From Spirochaetota bacterium (GTDB lineage Bacteria; Spirochaetota; Brevinematia; Brevinematales; Brevinemataceae), in the NCBI GenBank assembly GCA_030154445.1, contig JAGUQW010000013.1, forward strand, positions 52,007 to 116,006: a stretch of 64,000 nt of DNA. Direction: 5' to 3'. The first letter of the stretch is position 1. The number at the start of each line of letters is the position of its first letter. The position numbers and the translations under genes were made by a program. Below are positions 41,065 to 49,593 of this stretch, piece by piece. The notes under the pieces were generated by a model that worked only from the letters and a program-made list of their open reading frames with translations, had not been told where the DNA came from and searched no databases.

Positions 41065-42729
41065 TTATAGTTTCATTTTTTTATCCATGCGTCTGTGTAA
41101 TTGATATTGAGAAAATCGATGGGATTCATCTCTTATTCTTTGTATAAGATGTAAGACAGGTGAATTAGATGCTAATATTGTACCTATTTTTTGATTTACT
41201 TGAAAAATTTCTTCTTCTTGTTTGGCAATAGAAATAATATCTATTGTCGTAATACCTAATTGATCTAGTGCTTTTATAGCTGATGAAAGTTGTCCTTTCC
41301 CTCCATCAATAACAATGAGTTGCGGTAGTTGTTTTTTGTCCGTGATGAGCTTTTTGTAATGCCTATAGACAGCTTCTTCCATGGCTATATAATCATCTTG
41401 TTGATTTTCTGCTTTGATATTAAACAAACGATAAGCATCTTTGTTGGGCTCTCCCCCTTGAAACTGTACCATTACTCCAGAAGCAAGAGTGCCGTCAAGC
41501 TTGGATATATCAAAAGATTCAATAATACTTGGAAAATTAGTAAGGTGTAATTCTTGTTGTAAATCTGTTAATGTTTGTAACAGATCAGGTTCGGACAAAG
41601 CTTGTTCAAGATGGATATGAGCATTTTTTTCAGCAAGATTTAAGAGAGAATATTCTTGAGACTCAATATCACTGACAACTTGAATATCCAAATCAATCCC
41701 ATCTTCTTTGAACCATGTAATTAATTCTGGACAAATAGTTTGAAATTCTTGATTAATTAATATCTGGTGTGGCAAAATATTATTATGAGAATATTTGTGA
41801 ATAATGAACTCTTCTAATACTTCCATACTTGTAAATTTGTTTTCATTAACTTTGTTATGTTTGACAATAAAACCTTCTTTACCAGATAATTTACCATGTT
41901 TTAACAAGGATACTACAATACCAAAACTCCCCATTTTGTGGTAGATACCAATAATATCTATATTTTTTTCTGAGGATAGAAATACTTGTTGTTTTTGATC
42001 TAAAGCATAGAGGGAGTCAAGTTGGTCTTTGTATAATTGTGCTTTTTCAAATAATAATTCTTTGGCAGCTTTATTCATATTTTTTTGTAGCTTTGTGATA
42101 ATTTTTTCTGTGTTACCTGATAAAAAATCAATAGCACCAGTAAGAGATTTGAGATATTTTTGTTTGGTGACTTTTTGAATACAAGGAGCAGAACAGCGTT
42201 TCATATGATATTCAAGGCATTCTTTTTTGGGAAGTATCTTGCATGTCCGTAATTGAAATATTTTTTGTAATATTTCTAAGGTAGATCGAACATTACTAGA
42301 ACTGATATAAGGACCAAAATATAAATTATCATCATTATATTTGTTTCTTGTAATGAAGATGCGAGGGAATTCTTCAGTAGTGGTTATTTTGATATAAGGA
42401 TAAAATTTACCATCTTTGAAGGTGATATTAAATTTTGGAAGATATTTTTTGATGAGTGTTGCTTCCAAAAATAACGCTTCATTTTCATTATTAACAACAA
42501 TAATATCTATTGTTTTTATTTGTTGCACAAGAAGATGTGTCTTCAAAAAAACAGGAGTCTTGACAAAGTAGGAATTTACGCGTTTACGAAGATTTTTAGC
42601 TTTTCCGATATAGAGGATAGTATTATTTAAATCCTTGTAAAGATAAACACCAGGATTTTCAGGGATATTATTTTTAGTATTAGGGGTGAAAATACTAGTA
42701 ATTTCTGTTGTGATATTTTTTTTATTCAT
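41065..42729 (-). CDS. uvrC: UvrABC excinuclease subunit C, without HhH domain
   Basis: 554 residues. With UvrB it cuts DNA on both sides of bulky lesions. Domains: GIY-YIG nuclease (residues 20-105, PGVYLYKDLNNTILYIGKAK); Cys cluster typical of many UvrC (about 165-185, CKILPKKECLEYH, CSAPC); UvrB-interacting UVR motif (about 205-240); and an RNase H-like C-terminal nuclease with ESFDISKLDGTLASGVMVQF, IDGGKGQL and DESHRFSQYQLHRR. The protein stops right after that, so the tandem helix-hairpin-helix domain of most UvrC proteins (about 50-60 residues) is missing. A terminator follows, so it is not a frameshift tail. Confidence 0.96.
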   Translation of the reverse strand: MNKKNITTEITSIFTPNTKNNIPENPGVYLYKDLNNTILYIGKAKNLRKRVNSYFVKTPVFLKTHLLVQQIKTIDIIVVNNENEALFLEATLIKKYLPKFNITFKDGKFYPYIKITTTEEFPRIFITRNKYNDDNLYFGPYISSSNVRSTLEILQKIFQLRTCKILPKKECLEYHMKRCSAPCIQKVTKQKYLKSLTGAIDFLSGNTEKIITKLQKNMNKAAKELLFEKAQLYKDQLDSLYALDQKQQVFLSSEKNIDIIGIYHKMGSFGIVVSLLKHGKLSGKEGFIVKHNKVNENKFTSMEVLEEFIIHKYSHNNILPHQILINQEFQTICPELITWFKEDGIDLDIQVVSDIESQEYSLLNLAEKNAHIHLEQALSEPDLLQTLTDLQQELHLTNFPSIIESFDISKLDGTLASGVMVQFQGGEPNKDAYRLFNIKAENQQDDYIAMEEAVYRHYKKLITDKKQLPQLIVIDGGKGQLSSAIKALDQLGITTIDIISIAKQEEEIFQVNQKIGTILASNSPVLHLIQRIRDESHRFSQYQLHRRMDKKMKL

Positions 42730-42847
42730 ATATTATACATTTCTTCAATATTTTTTTATTTTTTCCGATCATTTCTTAGATAGTTAGTTAATTATAAGAT
42801 ATCTTTGTTCATTAATCAAGGGTATTATATAATTGTAAGGAAATGAT

Positions 42848-43873
42848 ATGAGAATATTACATACGGCAGATATTCATCTAAAGAAAAAAGAACATCTTTC
42901 TATTGTAGAATCGATTATTCATGTTGCAAACAAAGAAAGTGTAGATTTGATTATTATTGCGGGAGATTTGTTTGATGCAGCTGCAAATGGTAGAGTTTTG
43001 GAAAACGCACTCTTACCAATTTGGGAGCAATTTTATGGTGATATTTTGATTGTGCCTGGTAATCATGATGTAGCGTATCTAAAAGATAGAACAGAACTCG
43101 CTGCTAATGTTATTGTAGCTAATGAGGAGCCTTTTTCTGTAGCCCAAATTGAAGATATTTATTTTGTTTGTGTTCCTTATCAAAGCAGTGTATTATTATC
43201 AGATATTAATATACCACAATTTCCCTCTTCTATATTAATTACTCATGGTACTTACAATGCTAGAAATGAAAATACTTATTTTCCTATAGCTTCTAAAGAT
43301 GTTTGTGATATTTATAATTATGTAGCATTAGGCCATTATCATACTTGGTTTGAAAAATGGGAAAGAGGAACTTTAGTTGTCAATCCTGGAGCACCGCGTC
43401 AAACTCGTAAATCAGACAAAGGAGCTCGTTTTGTTGCTATTATTGATACAGAAACATGGAAAATGGAGCGAGTTATTTTGCCTGTGGTATATAATGAATA
43501 TAGTGTGGTGAATTTATCTGTGGTAGATTCATCAATAGACATTGAAGAGAAATTATTATTTGCTACAAAAGAATTAGCGAATAATTCTTATTGTGAAGTA
43601 GTTTTGTCTGTACAAGGAAGTGTTTCTTTTTCTGAGTATTCATTGTCAGAATTAATAGCACGATTTAAAAAAATATTAAATAAAAACGGTATAGATGTTA
43701 CTAGAATTCATTGGAATTTAGATAAAATAACTCAAATATCTCCACAAATGATGTATGCATCTTTTACTAGATTACTAGTAGATAAAATCACAGATATATC
43801 TCCCCATGAAATTGACGAATTAGCACCGTTTTTATTTGAGAGATTACAACAAGAAAATCAAAATATACTATAA
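42848..43873 (+). CDS. SbcD/Mre11-like metallophosphoesterase
   Basis: 341 residues. Calcineurin-like nuclease fold with all metal motifs: HTADIH at the N terminus, IAGDLFD, PGNHD, ITHGTY and LGHYHTW. This is the SbcD/YhaO branch, which with an SMC-like partner (SbcC) trims DNA ends and hairpins. The C-terminal region (about 220-340) is helical and could bind such a partner. No sbcC-like gene is adjacent; the downstream gene is ahpC. AAGGAAATG gives a good start. Nuclease assignment is firm; the gene name is left open. Confidence 0.87.
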   Translation: MRILHTADIHLKKKEHLSIVESIIHVANKESVDLIIIAGDLFDAAANGRVLENALLPIWEQFYGDILIVPGNHDVAYLKDRTELAANVIVANEEPFSVAQIEDIYFVCVPYQSSVLLSDINIPQFPSSILITHGTYNARNENTYFPIASKDVCDIYNYVALGHYHTWFEKWERGTLVVNPGAPRQTRKSDKGARFVAIIDTETWKMERVILPVVYNEYSVVNLSVVDSSIDIEEKLLFATKELANNSYCEVVLSVQGSVSFSEYSLSELIARFKKILNKNGIDVTRIHWNLDKITQISPQMMYASFTRLLVDKITDISPHEIDELAPFLFERLQQENQNIL

Positions 43874-43903
43874 TATAATATAATATAATATAGTATAGTA
43901 TAT
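43869..43903. repeat. Pentanucleotide repeat in the ahpC promoter region
   Basis: Seven consecutive five-base units: TATAA four times, TATAG twice and TATAT once, ending 29 bases before the ahpC start. Each TATAA-T junction creates a possible -10 box. Unit number can change by slippage. Confidence 0.85.
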
Positions 43904-43932
43904 ATAATTTAATATATTCTATGGAGGAATTT

Positions 43933-44511
43933 ATGAGTTTAGTGAATAGACCTGCACCAGATTTTACAGCTCAAGCTGTTGAGAAAGGGGATATCAAAGA
44001 TATCCGTTTATCGGATTATAAAGGACAGCCGATTTTCTTCTTCTTTTATCCTTTAGATTTTACATTTGTTTGTCCTACCGAATTACATGCTTTTAGTGAT
44101 AGTATTGCTGAGTTTGAAAAGCGTGGTGTAAAAGTTCTTGCTTGTTCAGTAGATTCTGTAATGTCGCATTCTGCTTGGTTAAAAACACCAAGAGCAAAGG
44201 GTGGAATCGAAGATGTTGTCTATCCTATTGTAGCTGATTTAACGAAATCAATTTCACGAGATTATGGAGTATTAATAGAAGAAGGAGTTGCCTTAAGAGG
44301 ATCTTTTTTCATTGATAAAGATTTTATTGTTCGTATGGAACAAGTATATGACAAACCTCTAGGGCGTTCTGTAGAAGAAACTTTACGAGTTATTGATGCA
44401 TGGTTATTTTTTGAAAAAAATGGTGAAGTTTGTCCTGCAAATTGGAAACCAGGAGATGAAACTATGAAAGAAAGTGTTGCAGGTATGGAAGATTTCTTTG
44501 GAAATATATAA
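43933..44511 (+). CDS. ahpC: Two-cysteine peroxiredoxin AhpC
   Basis: 192 residues from the ATG at 43933. An in-frame ATG at 43921 is rejected because it contains the GGAGG ribosome site of the second ATG. Reduces hydrogen peroxide and alkyl peroxides. The peroxidatic Cys is in DFTFVCPTELHAF and the resolving Cys in EVCPANWKPG near the C terminus, as in typical 2-Cys Prx1/AhpC. The next genes encode the reductase parts. A strong hairpin with T run follows the stop, so many transcripts probably end after ahpC. Confidence 0.97.
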   Translation: MSLVNRPAPDFTAQAVEKGDIKDIRLSDYKGQPIFFFFYPLDFTFVCPTELHAFSDSIAEFEKRGVKVLACSVDSVMSHSAWLKTPRAKGGIEDVVYPIVADLTKSISRDYGVLIEEGVALRGSFFIDKDFIVRMEQVYDKPLGRSVEETLRVIDAWLFFEKNGEVCPANWKPGDETMKESVAGMEDFFGNI

Positions 44512-44522
44512 ATATAAATCTC

Positions 44523-44559
44523 AAATAGTATCTCATCAAATTTAAGAGATACTATTTTT
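44523..44559 (+). terminator. Intra-operon terminator between ahpC and the reductase
   Basis: A perfect 12-bp stem (AAATAGTATCTC with GAGATACTATTT), eleven-base loop and T5 run. Partial termination here would give more AhpC than reductase mRNA. Confidence 0.8.
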
Positions 44560-44588
44560 GGATTAAAATTAAAATAAGAGAGATAAAT

Positions 44589-45560
44589 ATGGATTTTCAA
44601 ATAGATTTAGCGTCTTTTTCATCTTCAGAACATACCGTTTTAGAGAATGAAATTTATGATGTTTTAGTAATTGGCGGTGGTCCTGCAGCTTTGAATGCTG
44701 TGCTCTATGCAGCTCGTAAAAAATTAAAAGTTGCTGCGATTACAGATGATATTGGTGGTCAAATCATCACTAGCTCTTCTATCGAAAATTGGATAGGAGA
44801 TATAGATATCAAAAGTTCTGTACTTGTTAATCGTTTTTATGATCATGTCCAACAGTTTGATATACCTATTAAAAAAAATACCAAAGTAACAAATATTACT
44901 CACGAAGAGCTTATCAAACACATCTCGTGTACTGATGGCAAAACATACCAAGCCAAATCCATTATAGTTGCTACAGGCAAATCTCCACGCCCTCTAGGTA
45001 TTCCTGGTGAAAAAGAATTTGTTGGACGGGGGGTTGCTTATTGTACCACTTGTGATGGTCCTATTTTTGAGAATAAAAAAGTTGTAGTTGTTGGTGGTGG
45101 TAATAGTGGTGTCGAAGCTGCTATTGATATGCTTAGTTATGCTAGTGAAGTTGTTATTGTTCAAAATATTTCTGAATTAACTTCTGATGCTGTATTGAAA
45201 GAAAAAGTTCTTAATGATAGTAGAGTTAGTGTAGTTTATGATTCTGTTTGTCTGCGTATTGAAGGAACAGATGCTGTAGACAAATTAATTGTAAAAAATA
45301 CTAAAACTAATACAGAAGAAATTATCAAAACAGACGGTATTTTTGTTGAAATAGGATTAATTCCTGCAAGTAATTTTGTACCAGATTCTATTAAAAATAA
45401 GATTGGTGAAATCGAAATTAATGCAGACTGTTCTACCAAAATACAGGGAATATTTGCAGCGGGAGATGTTACAACAGTACCTTTCAAACAAGTAGTGATT
45501 GCAGCTGGAGAAGGTGCAAAAGCAGCACTAGCTGTTTATAATTATGTCATAACTCTATAA
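44589..45560 (+). CDS. Thioredoxin reductase-like flavoprotein (AhpF C-terminal type)
   Basis: 323 residues. FAD site VIGGGPAALNAVLYAARK, redox pair YCTTCDGPIF, NADPH site VVGGGNSGVEAAIDM and the second FAD motif GIFAAGDVTTVPFKQVVIAAGEGAKAA. A 20-residue N-terminal extension resembles the linker that joins the thioredoxin-like and reductase parts of AhpF. The next gene encodes the missing N-terminal part, so together they look like a split AhpF that reduces AhpC. Use as a general thioredoxin reductase is also possible. Confidence 0.94.
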   Translation: MDFQIDLASFSSSEHTVLENEIYDVLVIGGGPAALNAVLYAARKKLKVAAITDDIGGQIITSSSIENWIGDIDIKSSVLVNRFYDHVQQFDIPIKKNTKVTNITHEELIKHISCTDGKTYQAKSIIVATGKSPRPLGIPGEKEFVGRGVAYCTTCDGPIFENKKVVVVGGGNSGVEAAIDMLSYASEVVIVQNISELTSDAVLKEKVLNDSRVSVVYDSVCLRIEGTDAVDKLIVKNTKTNTEEIIKTDGIFVEIGLIPASNFVPDSIKNKIGEIEINADCSTKIQGIFAAGDVTTVPFKQVVIAAGEGAKAALAVYNYVITL

Positions 45561-45591
45561 TTAAAACAAAATATAAAAATAGGATAAAAAT

Positions 45592-46230
45592 ATGCCAATG
45601 TTTGATGAAGCACAAATAAAACAGTTATCTGGAATTTTAGAAAAAATGATTAATCCTGTTAAAGTTATTTTCTTTAAAGGGAATAATGAAAAAAGTAAAG
45701 AAACAGAAACTTTTGTAACAGAATTTGTAGAATTTTCTTCAAAAATATCTCTAATTACTTATGATATAGAATCAGACAAAGACAAAGCGAAAGAATGGGG
45801 TGCTTTTGACACCCCAGTAATATTTGTAAGTAGAGAAGATGAATCCTTGAAAGGGGTTGGATTTTATGGTACTCCTGGGGGCTATGAAATGAATTCTTTT
45901 ATGATGTCTTTGTTAGAAGTTTCAGGTAAAATAGAAGCTCTTTCTGTGGAACATAAAAAAATTATTGATGCAATTACAACGCCTACTTATTTGTATGCTT
46001 ATATTTCACTCACATGTCCTCAATGTCCACAGGCTGTAATGAATATCCACAGACTTGCGATAGAAAATGATAATATCAAATCTTATATGATTGAAGGGCC
46101 AGCCTTTAAAGAATATTCTGAAAAATATGGGGTAACAGCATTTCCTACTATTATTATTGGTGAAAATGTAAAAGAACTTATTGGTGAAAATGCAAAAGAT
46201 TTAAATCAATTAGTTCAATTATTAGCTTAA
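45592..46230 (+). CDS. Stand-alone AhpF N-terminal domain (tandem thioredoxin folds)
   Basis: 212 residues. Two thioredoxin folds in tandem: the first (about 1-100) has no Cys pair, the second has the active CxxC in YISLTCPQCPQAVMNIHRLA and the cis-Pro loop VTAFPTIII. This is the exact layout of the AhpF N-terminal domain, which passes electrons from the flavoprotein part to AhpC. Here it is a separate protein following the reductase gene by 31 bases. Related split systems are known in clostridia (peroxiredoxin, flavoprotein and thioredoxin-like protein), so the role is well supported by context. Confidence 0.9.
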   Translation: MPMFDEAQIKQLSGILEKMINPVKVIFFKGNNEKSKETETFVTEFVEFSSKISLITYDIESDKDKAKEWGAFDTPVIFVSREDESLKGVGFYGTPGGYEMNSFMMSLLEVSGKIEALSVEHKKIIDAITTPTYLYAYISLTCPQCPQAVMNIHRLAIENDNIKSYMIEGPAFKEYSEKYGVTAFPTIIIGENVKELIGENAKDLNQLVQLLA

Positions 46231-46245
46231 AATCAAATAGATAAT

Positions 46246-46279
46246 AAAAAAGCCCCATGCTTAGGCAGGGGCTTTTTTT
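46246..46279. terminator. Bidirectional terminator after the AhpF module
   Basis: AAAAAAGCCCC pairs with GGGGCTTTTTT around an eleven-base loop that has GC-bearing bases of its own. It also ends the convergent lipoprotein gene. Confidence 0.9.
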
Positions 46280-46294
46280 GATTTATTATTGTGT

Positions 46295-46720
46295 TTATTT
46301 TTTAGTAGCAAATTGTTTTGCTGTAGACCAATTGATATCAATTTCTGTATCAGCCTCAGATGTCCGTAACATAGTGTCACCACTATTTTCTATGATAATA
46401 CCTACATACTGTCCAAGCTCTCCTGTAGAAGTTTTACGAAAACGATAAACAGCATCTGTGGGACTCGCGCCACTATTTCTAGTATTTTGAAATTTTAATG
46501 GATCACTAGGGTCACCATTTTTTTTGAATTCAGAAATAATAGTACGAAAAGCAGAAAAAGTAGAATCAGAATAAGATCCTACACCGTTATAGTCTTTGTT
46601 ATCTATTGCATTGAGAAAACTATTTGCTTCTTTTGAGAAATTGTTAGGAGCTTCTTCGCAAGAGACTAATCCAAGTATAAAAACAGCGATCCATAAATAT
46701 TTTTTTATTATAAATTTCAT
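46295..46720 (-). CDS. Small lipoprotein, unknown family
   Basis: 141 residues. Signal KKYLWIAVFILGLVSC ends in a clear lipobox (GLVSC), giving a mature acidic lipoprotein of about 120 residues. The segment FSKEANSFLNAIDNKDYNGV resembles the first helices of DUF4878/NTF2-like lipoproteins, and the alternating beta strands after it (VYRFRKTSTGELGQYVGIII) fit that fold, but the match is weak. It has a perfect consensus promoter and is transcribed alone. Confidence 0.65.
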   Translation of the reverse strand: MKFIIKKYLWIAVFILGLVSCEEAPNNFSKEANSFLNAIDNKDYNGVGSYSDSTFSAFRTIISEFKKNGDPSDPLKFQNTRNSGASPTDAVYRFRKTSTGELGQYVGIIIENSGDTMLRTSEADTEIDINWSTAKQFATKK

Positions 46721-46749
46721 AAATAAGTTCCTTGTGTATAATCATTTTA

Positions 46750-46790
46750 AATACCTACACTATTATAGGTATTACTTAGTATATTGTCAA
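46750..46790 (-). promoter_or_regulatory. Consensus promoter with inverted repeat, small lipoprotein
   Basis: Minus-strand TTGACA (46790-46785), 17-base spacer, TATAAT (46767-46762), a full consensus. The 7-base arms AATACCT and AGGTATT (46750-46773) flank the -10 box and could be an operator. Confidence 0.7.
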
Positions 46791-46897
46791 TATATTGAGT
46801 ATATAAATTAATTAAAATAGACGATTGATCTTTGCAATAAAGAATAAGTTATTTTATACTATATGTTATAGTATATTTATGATATATAGGAGTGAGG

Positions 46898-48145
46898 ATG
46901 ATACGCAAAAGTCTAATTGTAAAATTATTTGATGGATTTACAATGCAACGTTGGAATGATCAACTCCGACCGACAGAATTAGTAGAAGCAGATAGGCAGG
47001 CTCATTCTATTAGTTTGGCTTATTTTTTGGCTCGATCTATAGAAGATGAAGAAGAGATAGATATGCAAGATCTTATAGAACAATATGTATTTCGATATTT
47101 AGAAAGAATTATTATTACTGATATAAAACCGCCTGTATTTGCAAAAATAAAAGCTAATGATAGCCAATACAAAGCATTGAGAACTTTTGTAAAAAAAACA
47201 ATGCTTCCTTATTTGGATGGATTACCAAGAGAATTTATTAACAAATTTTCTCATTGGTGTGATCATCCTTATGAAAATACTAATACTTTAACAAGGCAAA
47301 TTATTGATATTGCTCGTGCTGATGCAACGCTTTGGGAATTTGATTTGTTAAAATTAGCAAATCCTACTGGTTTTGGTATGGATGATCTTTCTAATGATAT
47401 GGAACTACTCAAAAACAAGCATATAGAACTGCGTCGGCATTTGATTGCAAAATTAGAAACAAAACATATTAGAGAAGAGAACAAAACAGATTTGTTTGCG
47501 AATGAAAATTATTCTTCTTATTCTCAATTAGTAAAAATGTTTGGACAAATGCGTTTCCAAGTGCGTTGGGCACAATTACATAGAGAGCCACATACTTCTG
47601 TACTAGGACATTCTTTTTATGTAGCACTGTTGAGTTATTTCTTTTCATTACTGTCGGATGCCTGTCCGAAACGCATTTATAATAATTTTTTTACAGGAAT
47701 TTTTCATGATCTTCCTGAAGTGTTCACGAGAGATGTTATTTCGCCGTTGAAGACAAATATTCCAGGTTTGGGAAGCCTTCTAAAAAAAATTGAACATGAA
47801 GAAATGGATAGAAAATTCAAAATGCTTATTCCTGAGAAATTAAGAGCGGAAATGTTCTATTTTATTGATGAAGAATTTGCGGATCTAACTATTCAAAATG
47901 ATGAAATTGTAGAACATAAAAATGGAATAATGGCAGAATATAATAAAGATAAATTCAATCCAAGAGATGGAACAATTGTTCGTTTAGCAGATCATTTAGG
48001 GGCTTATATAGAAGCTGATATGGCTCTTTGTAATGGGGCGACATCTTCTGAATTTATTAATGCAAAAGAAAGAATTAGAGAAACTTACAGTGAAAAACAA
48101 ATAGCTGGATTAGATTTAAAATCATTGTTTTTAGATTTTAAATAA
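46898..48145 (+). CDS. HD-domain hydrolase (YfbR-like)
   Basis: 415 residues from the ATG at 46898 (AGGAG 5 bases upstream); a GTG two codons earlier overlaps that site. The N-terminal 200 residues are helical and unassigned. The HD domain shows GHSFYVALLSYFF, then the metal pair in FTGIFHDLPEVFTRDVISPL and a distal Asp in VRLADHLGAYIEADMA, as in 5'-deoxynucleotidase YfbR and related phosphohydrolases. The substrate is probably a nucleotide but cannot be fixed. The TPR gene follows within 17 bases. Confidence 0.82.
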   Translation: MIRKSLIVKLFDGFTMQRWNDQLRPTELVEADRQAHSISLAYFLARSIEDEEEIDMQDLIEQYVFRYLERIIITDIKPPVFAKIKANDSQYKALRTFVKKTMLPYLDGLPREFINKFSHWCDHPYENTNTLTRQIIDIARADATLWEFDLLKLANPTGFGMDDLSNDMELLKNKHIELRRHLIAKLETKHIREENKTDLFANENYSSYSQLVKMFGQMRFQVRWAQLHREPHTSVLGHSFYVALLSYFFSLLSDACPKRIYNNFFTGIFHDLPEVFTRDVISPLKTNIPGLGSLLKKIEHEEMDRKFKMLIPEKLRAEMFYFIDEEFADLTIQNDEIVEHKNGIMAEYNKDKFNPRDGTIVRLADHLGAYIEADMALCNGATSSEFINAKERIRETYSEKQIAGLDLKSLFLDFK

Positions 48146-48162
48146 GCAAGAGGGATGAAAAT

Positions 48163-49590
48163 ATGGAATTTAATAAAAAAACTTTAGAGATGATGGAGGA
48201 TGATGATATCTCTCTATGGGGTGAATATGCTGACAAAATATCTCAATCTGATATTGAATTTGCAGAACAAATATACCAAAAAATTCTAACTATTGATGGG
48301 GAACATACTACTGCATTATCTAGTTATGCAAATTTTTTACAAGAACAAGGTCGTTACAAAGAAACAAAATTGATTTATAGCAGATTGTTACATTTGGAAA
48401 AAGATAATTCTAATTTGAATTTTAGATATGGTACTTTTTGTGTAGAAATTGGAGAATTTGAATCGGCTGATAGATTGTTTGTTAGATTTTTAGATCAAGA
48501 AATGTTAGCATCAGAAAGATTAATGGATAAAGCAAATGAGCTAGCAGAACAAAGTAAATTTAGATCTGCAGAGTGGTATTATCGTTTCATGATGAAACAA
48601 ATCCCAGAAGATCCTTTTATTTATAATAATTATGCACTATTATTAGCAGATTTAGGTCGTTTTGATGAAGCTGAAGAGTTTTTCAAAAAAGCTCTTCTCG
48701 AAAATGAAGATTTAGGATCAGATGTTAGTGTTGAGTTTAATTATGCTAATTTATTATTTTTATTAGATCGTATTGAAGAAGCAGAATGGTTTTATGATAA
48801 GGCTCTGGTACAAGATCCTAATGATTTACCCGTATTAAATAACTATGTACTATTACTAATTAGAAAGGGTGAATTTTCCAAATCGGAATCTATTTTGAAG
48901 CGTATTTTGGCAATAAATCCTGCTGATATGGTAGCATTACAAACATACTCAAATTTATTAGTCAGAGATGGTAAATTTGAAGAAGCTATTCATAATGCTC
49001 AGACATTAGTGAATAGTTATCCTGATTATGCACAAGCTTATTTTCAATTAGCATCTGTATTAGCAGAGTCAGATCGTTTGGAAGCTGCTGTAGAAATGTT
49101 ACAAAAATCTTTGAGTTTAGATCCTAATAATATTGAATCTATTACTTTGCTTGCTGTTACATTTTCAGATATGGATAGGTACGAAGAGTCTCAAGCAATT
49201 TTTGAACAAGCATTAGTAGATAATGCTAATGATCCAATGTTACGATATCATTATGCTGCCATGCTTTTTGATTGGGGTAAAAATGATGATGCTCAATTAT
49301 GGATTTCAGCACTGATAGAACAAGACCCAGATCATGGGGAAGCACTTAGTTTGTTAGGGAGTATTCTTAAAAATCAAGGGAAAATCTACGAAGCAAGAAC
49401 TTTGTTTGAAAAATCTCTTGAAAAAGATCCGCTTAATCCTGATATTTGGTTACAAGCAGCATTATTTTTTCATGAGACTAGAGATTATATAGAATCTGAT
49501 AAATGCTTTGTAGAGGCTTTGAAATTGTCACCTAAAGATAGCCAGATTGTTATAGAAAAAACAAAATGTGAAACGGAAAGATTTACATAA
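48163..49590 (+). CDS. Cytoplasmic TPR-repeat protein
   Basis: 475 residues without signal peptide. About twelve TPR units run through the whole protein, for example ALLLADLGRFDEAEEFFKKA, SNLLVRDGKFEEAIHNAQTL and ASVLAESDRLEAAVEMLQKS. Such solenoids mediate protein-protein contacts; no enzyme domain is present. It is translated between the HD hydrolase and mutY, 3 bases ahead of the latter, so these three genes probably form an operon. Function unknown. Confidence 0.8.
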   Translation: MEFNKKTLEMMEDDDISLWGEYADKISQSDIEFAEQIYQKILTIDGEHTTALSSYANFLQEQGRYKETKLIYSRLLHLEKDNSNLNFRYGTFCVEIGEFESADRLFVRFLDQEMLASERLMDKANELAEQSKFRSAEWYYRFMMKQIPEDPFIYNNYALLLADLGRFDEAEEFFKKALLENEDLGSDVSVEFNYANLLFLLDRIEEAEWFYDKALVQDPNDLPVLNNYVLLLIRKGEFSKSESILKRILAINPADMVALQTYSNLLVRDGKFEEAIHNAQTLVNSYPDYAQAYFQLASVLAESDRLEAAVEMLQKSLSLDPNNIESITLLAVTFSDMDRYEESQAIFEQALVDNANDPMLRYHYAAMLFDWGKNDDAQLWISALIEQDPDHGEALSLLGSILKNQGKIYEARTLFEKSLEKDPLNPDIWLQAALFFHETRDYIESDKCFVEALKLSPKDSQIVIEKTKCETERFT

Positions 49591-49593
49591 ATT

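Noticed and set aside
43921..43932. Earlier ATG for ahpC
   Set aside because: These bases contain the GGAGG ribosome site of the ATG at 43933, and the extra MEEF residues are not part of the family.
43921..46230. ahpC, reductase and double-thioredoxin genes as a general thioredoxin system
   Set aside because: The second protein has the AhpF-specific tandem fold and linkage to ahpC, so the AhpF-like reading is better, though general use cannot be excluded.
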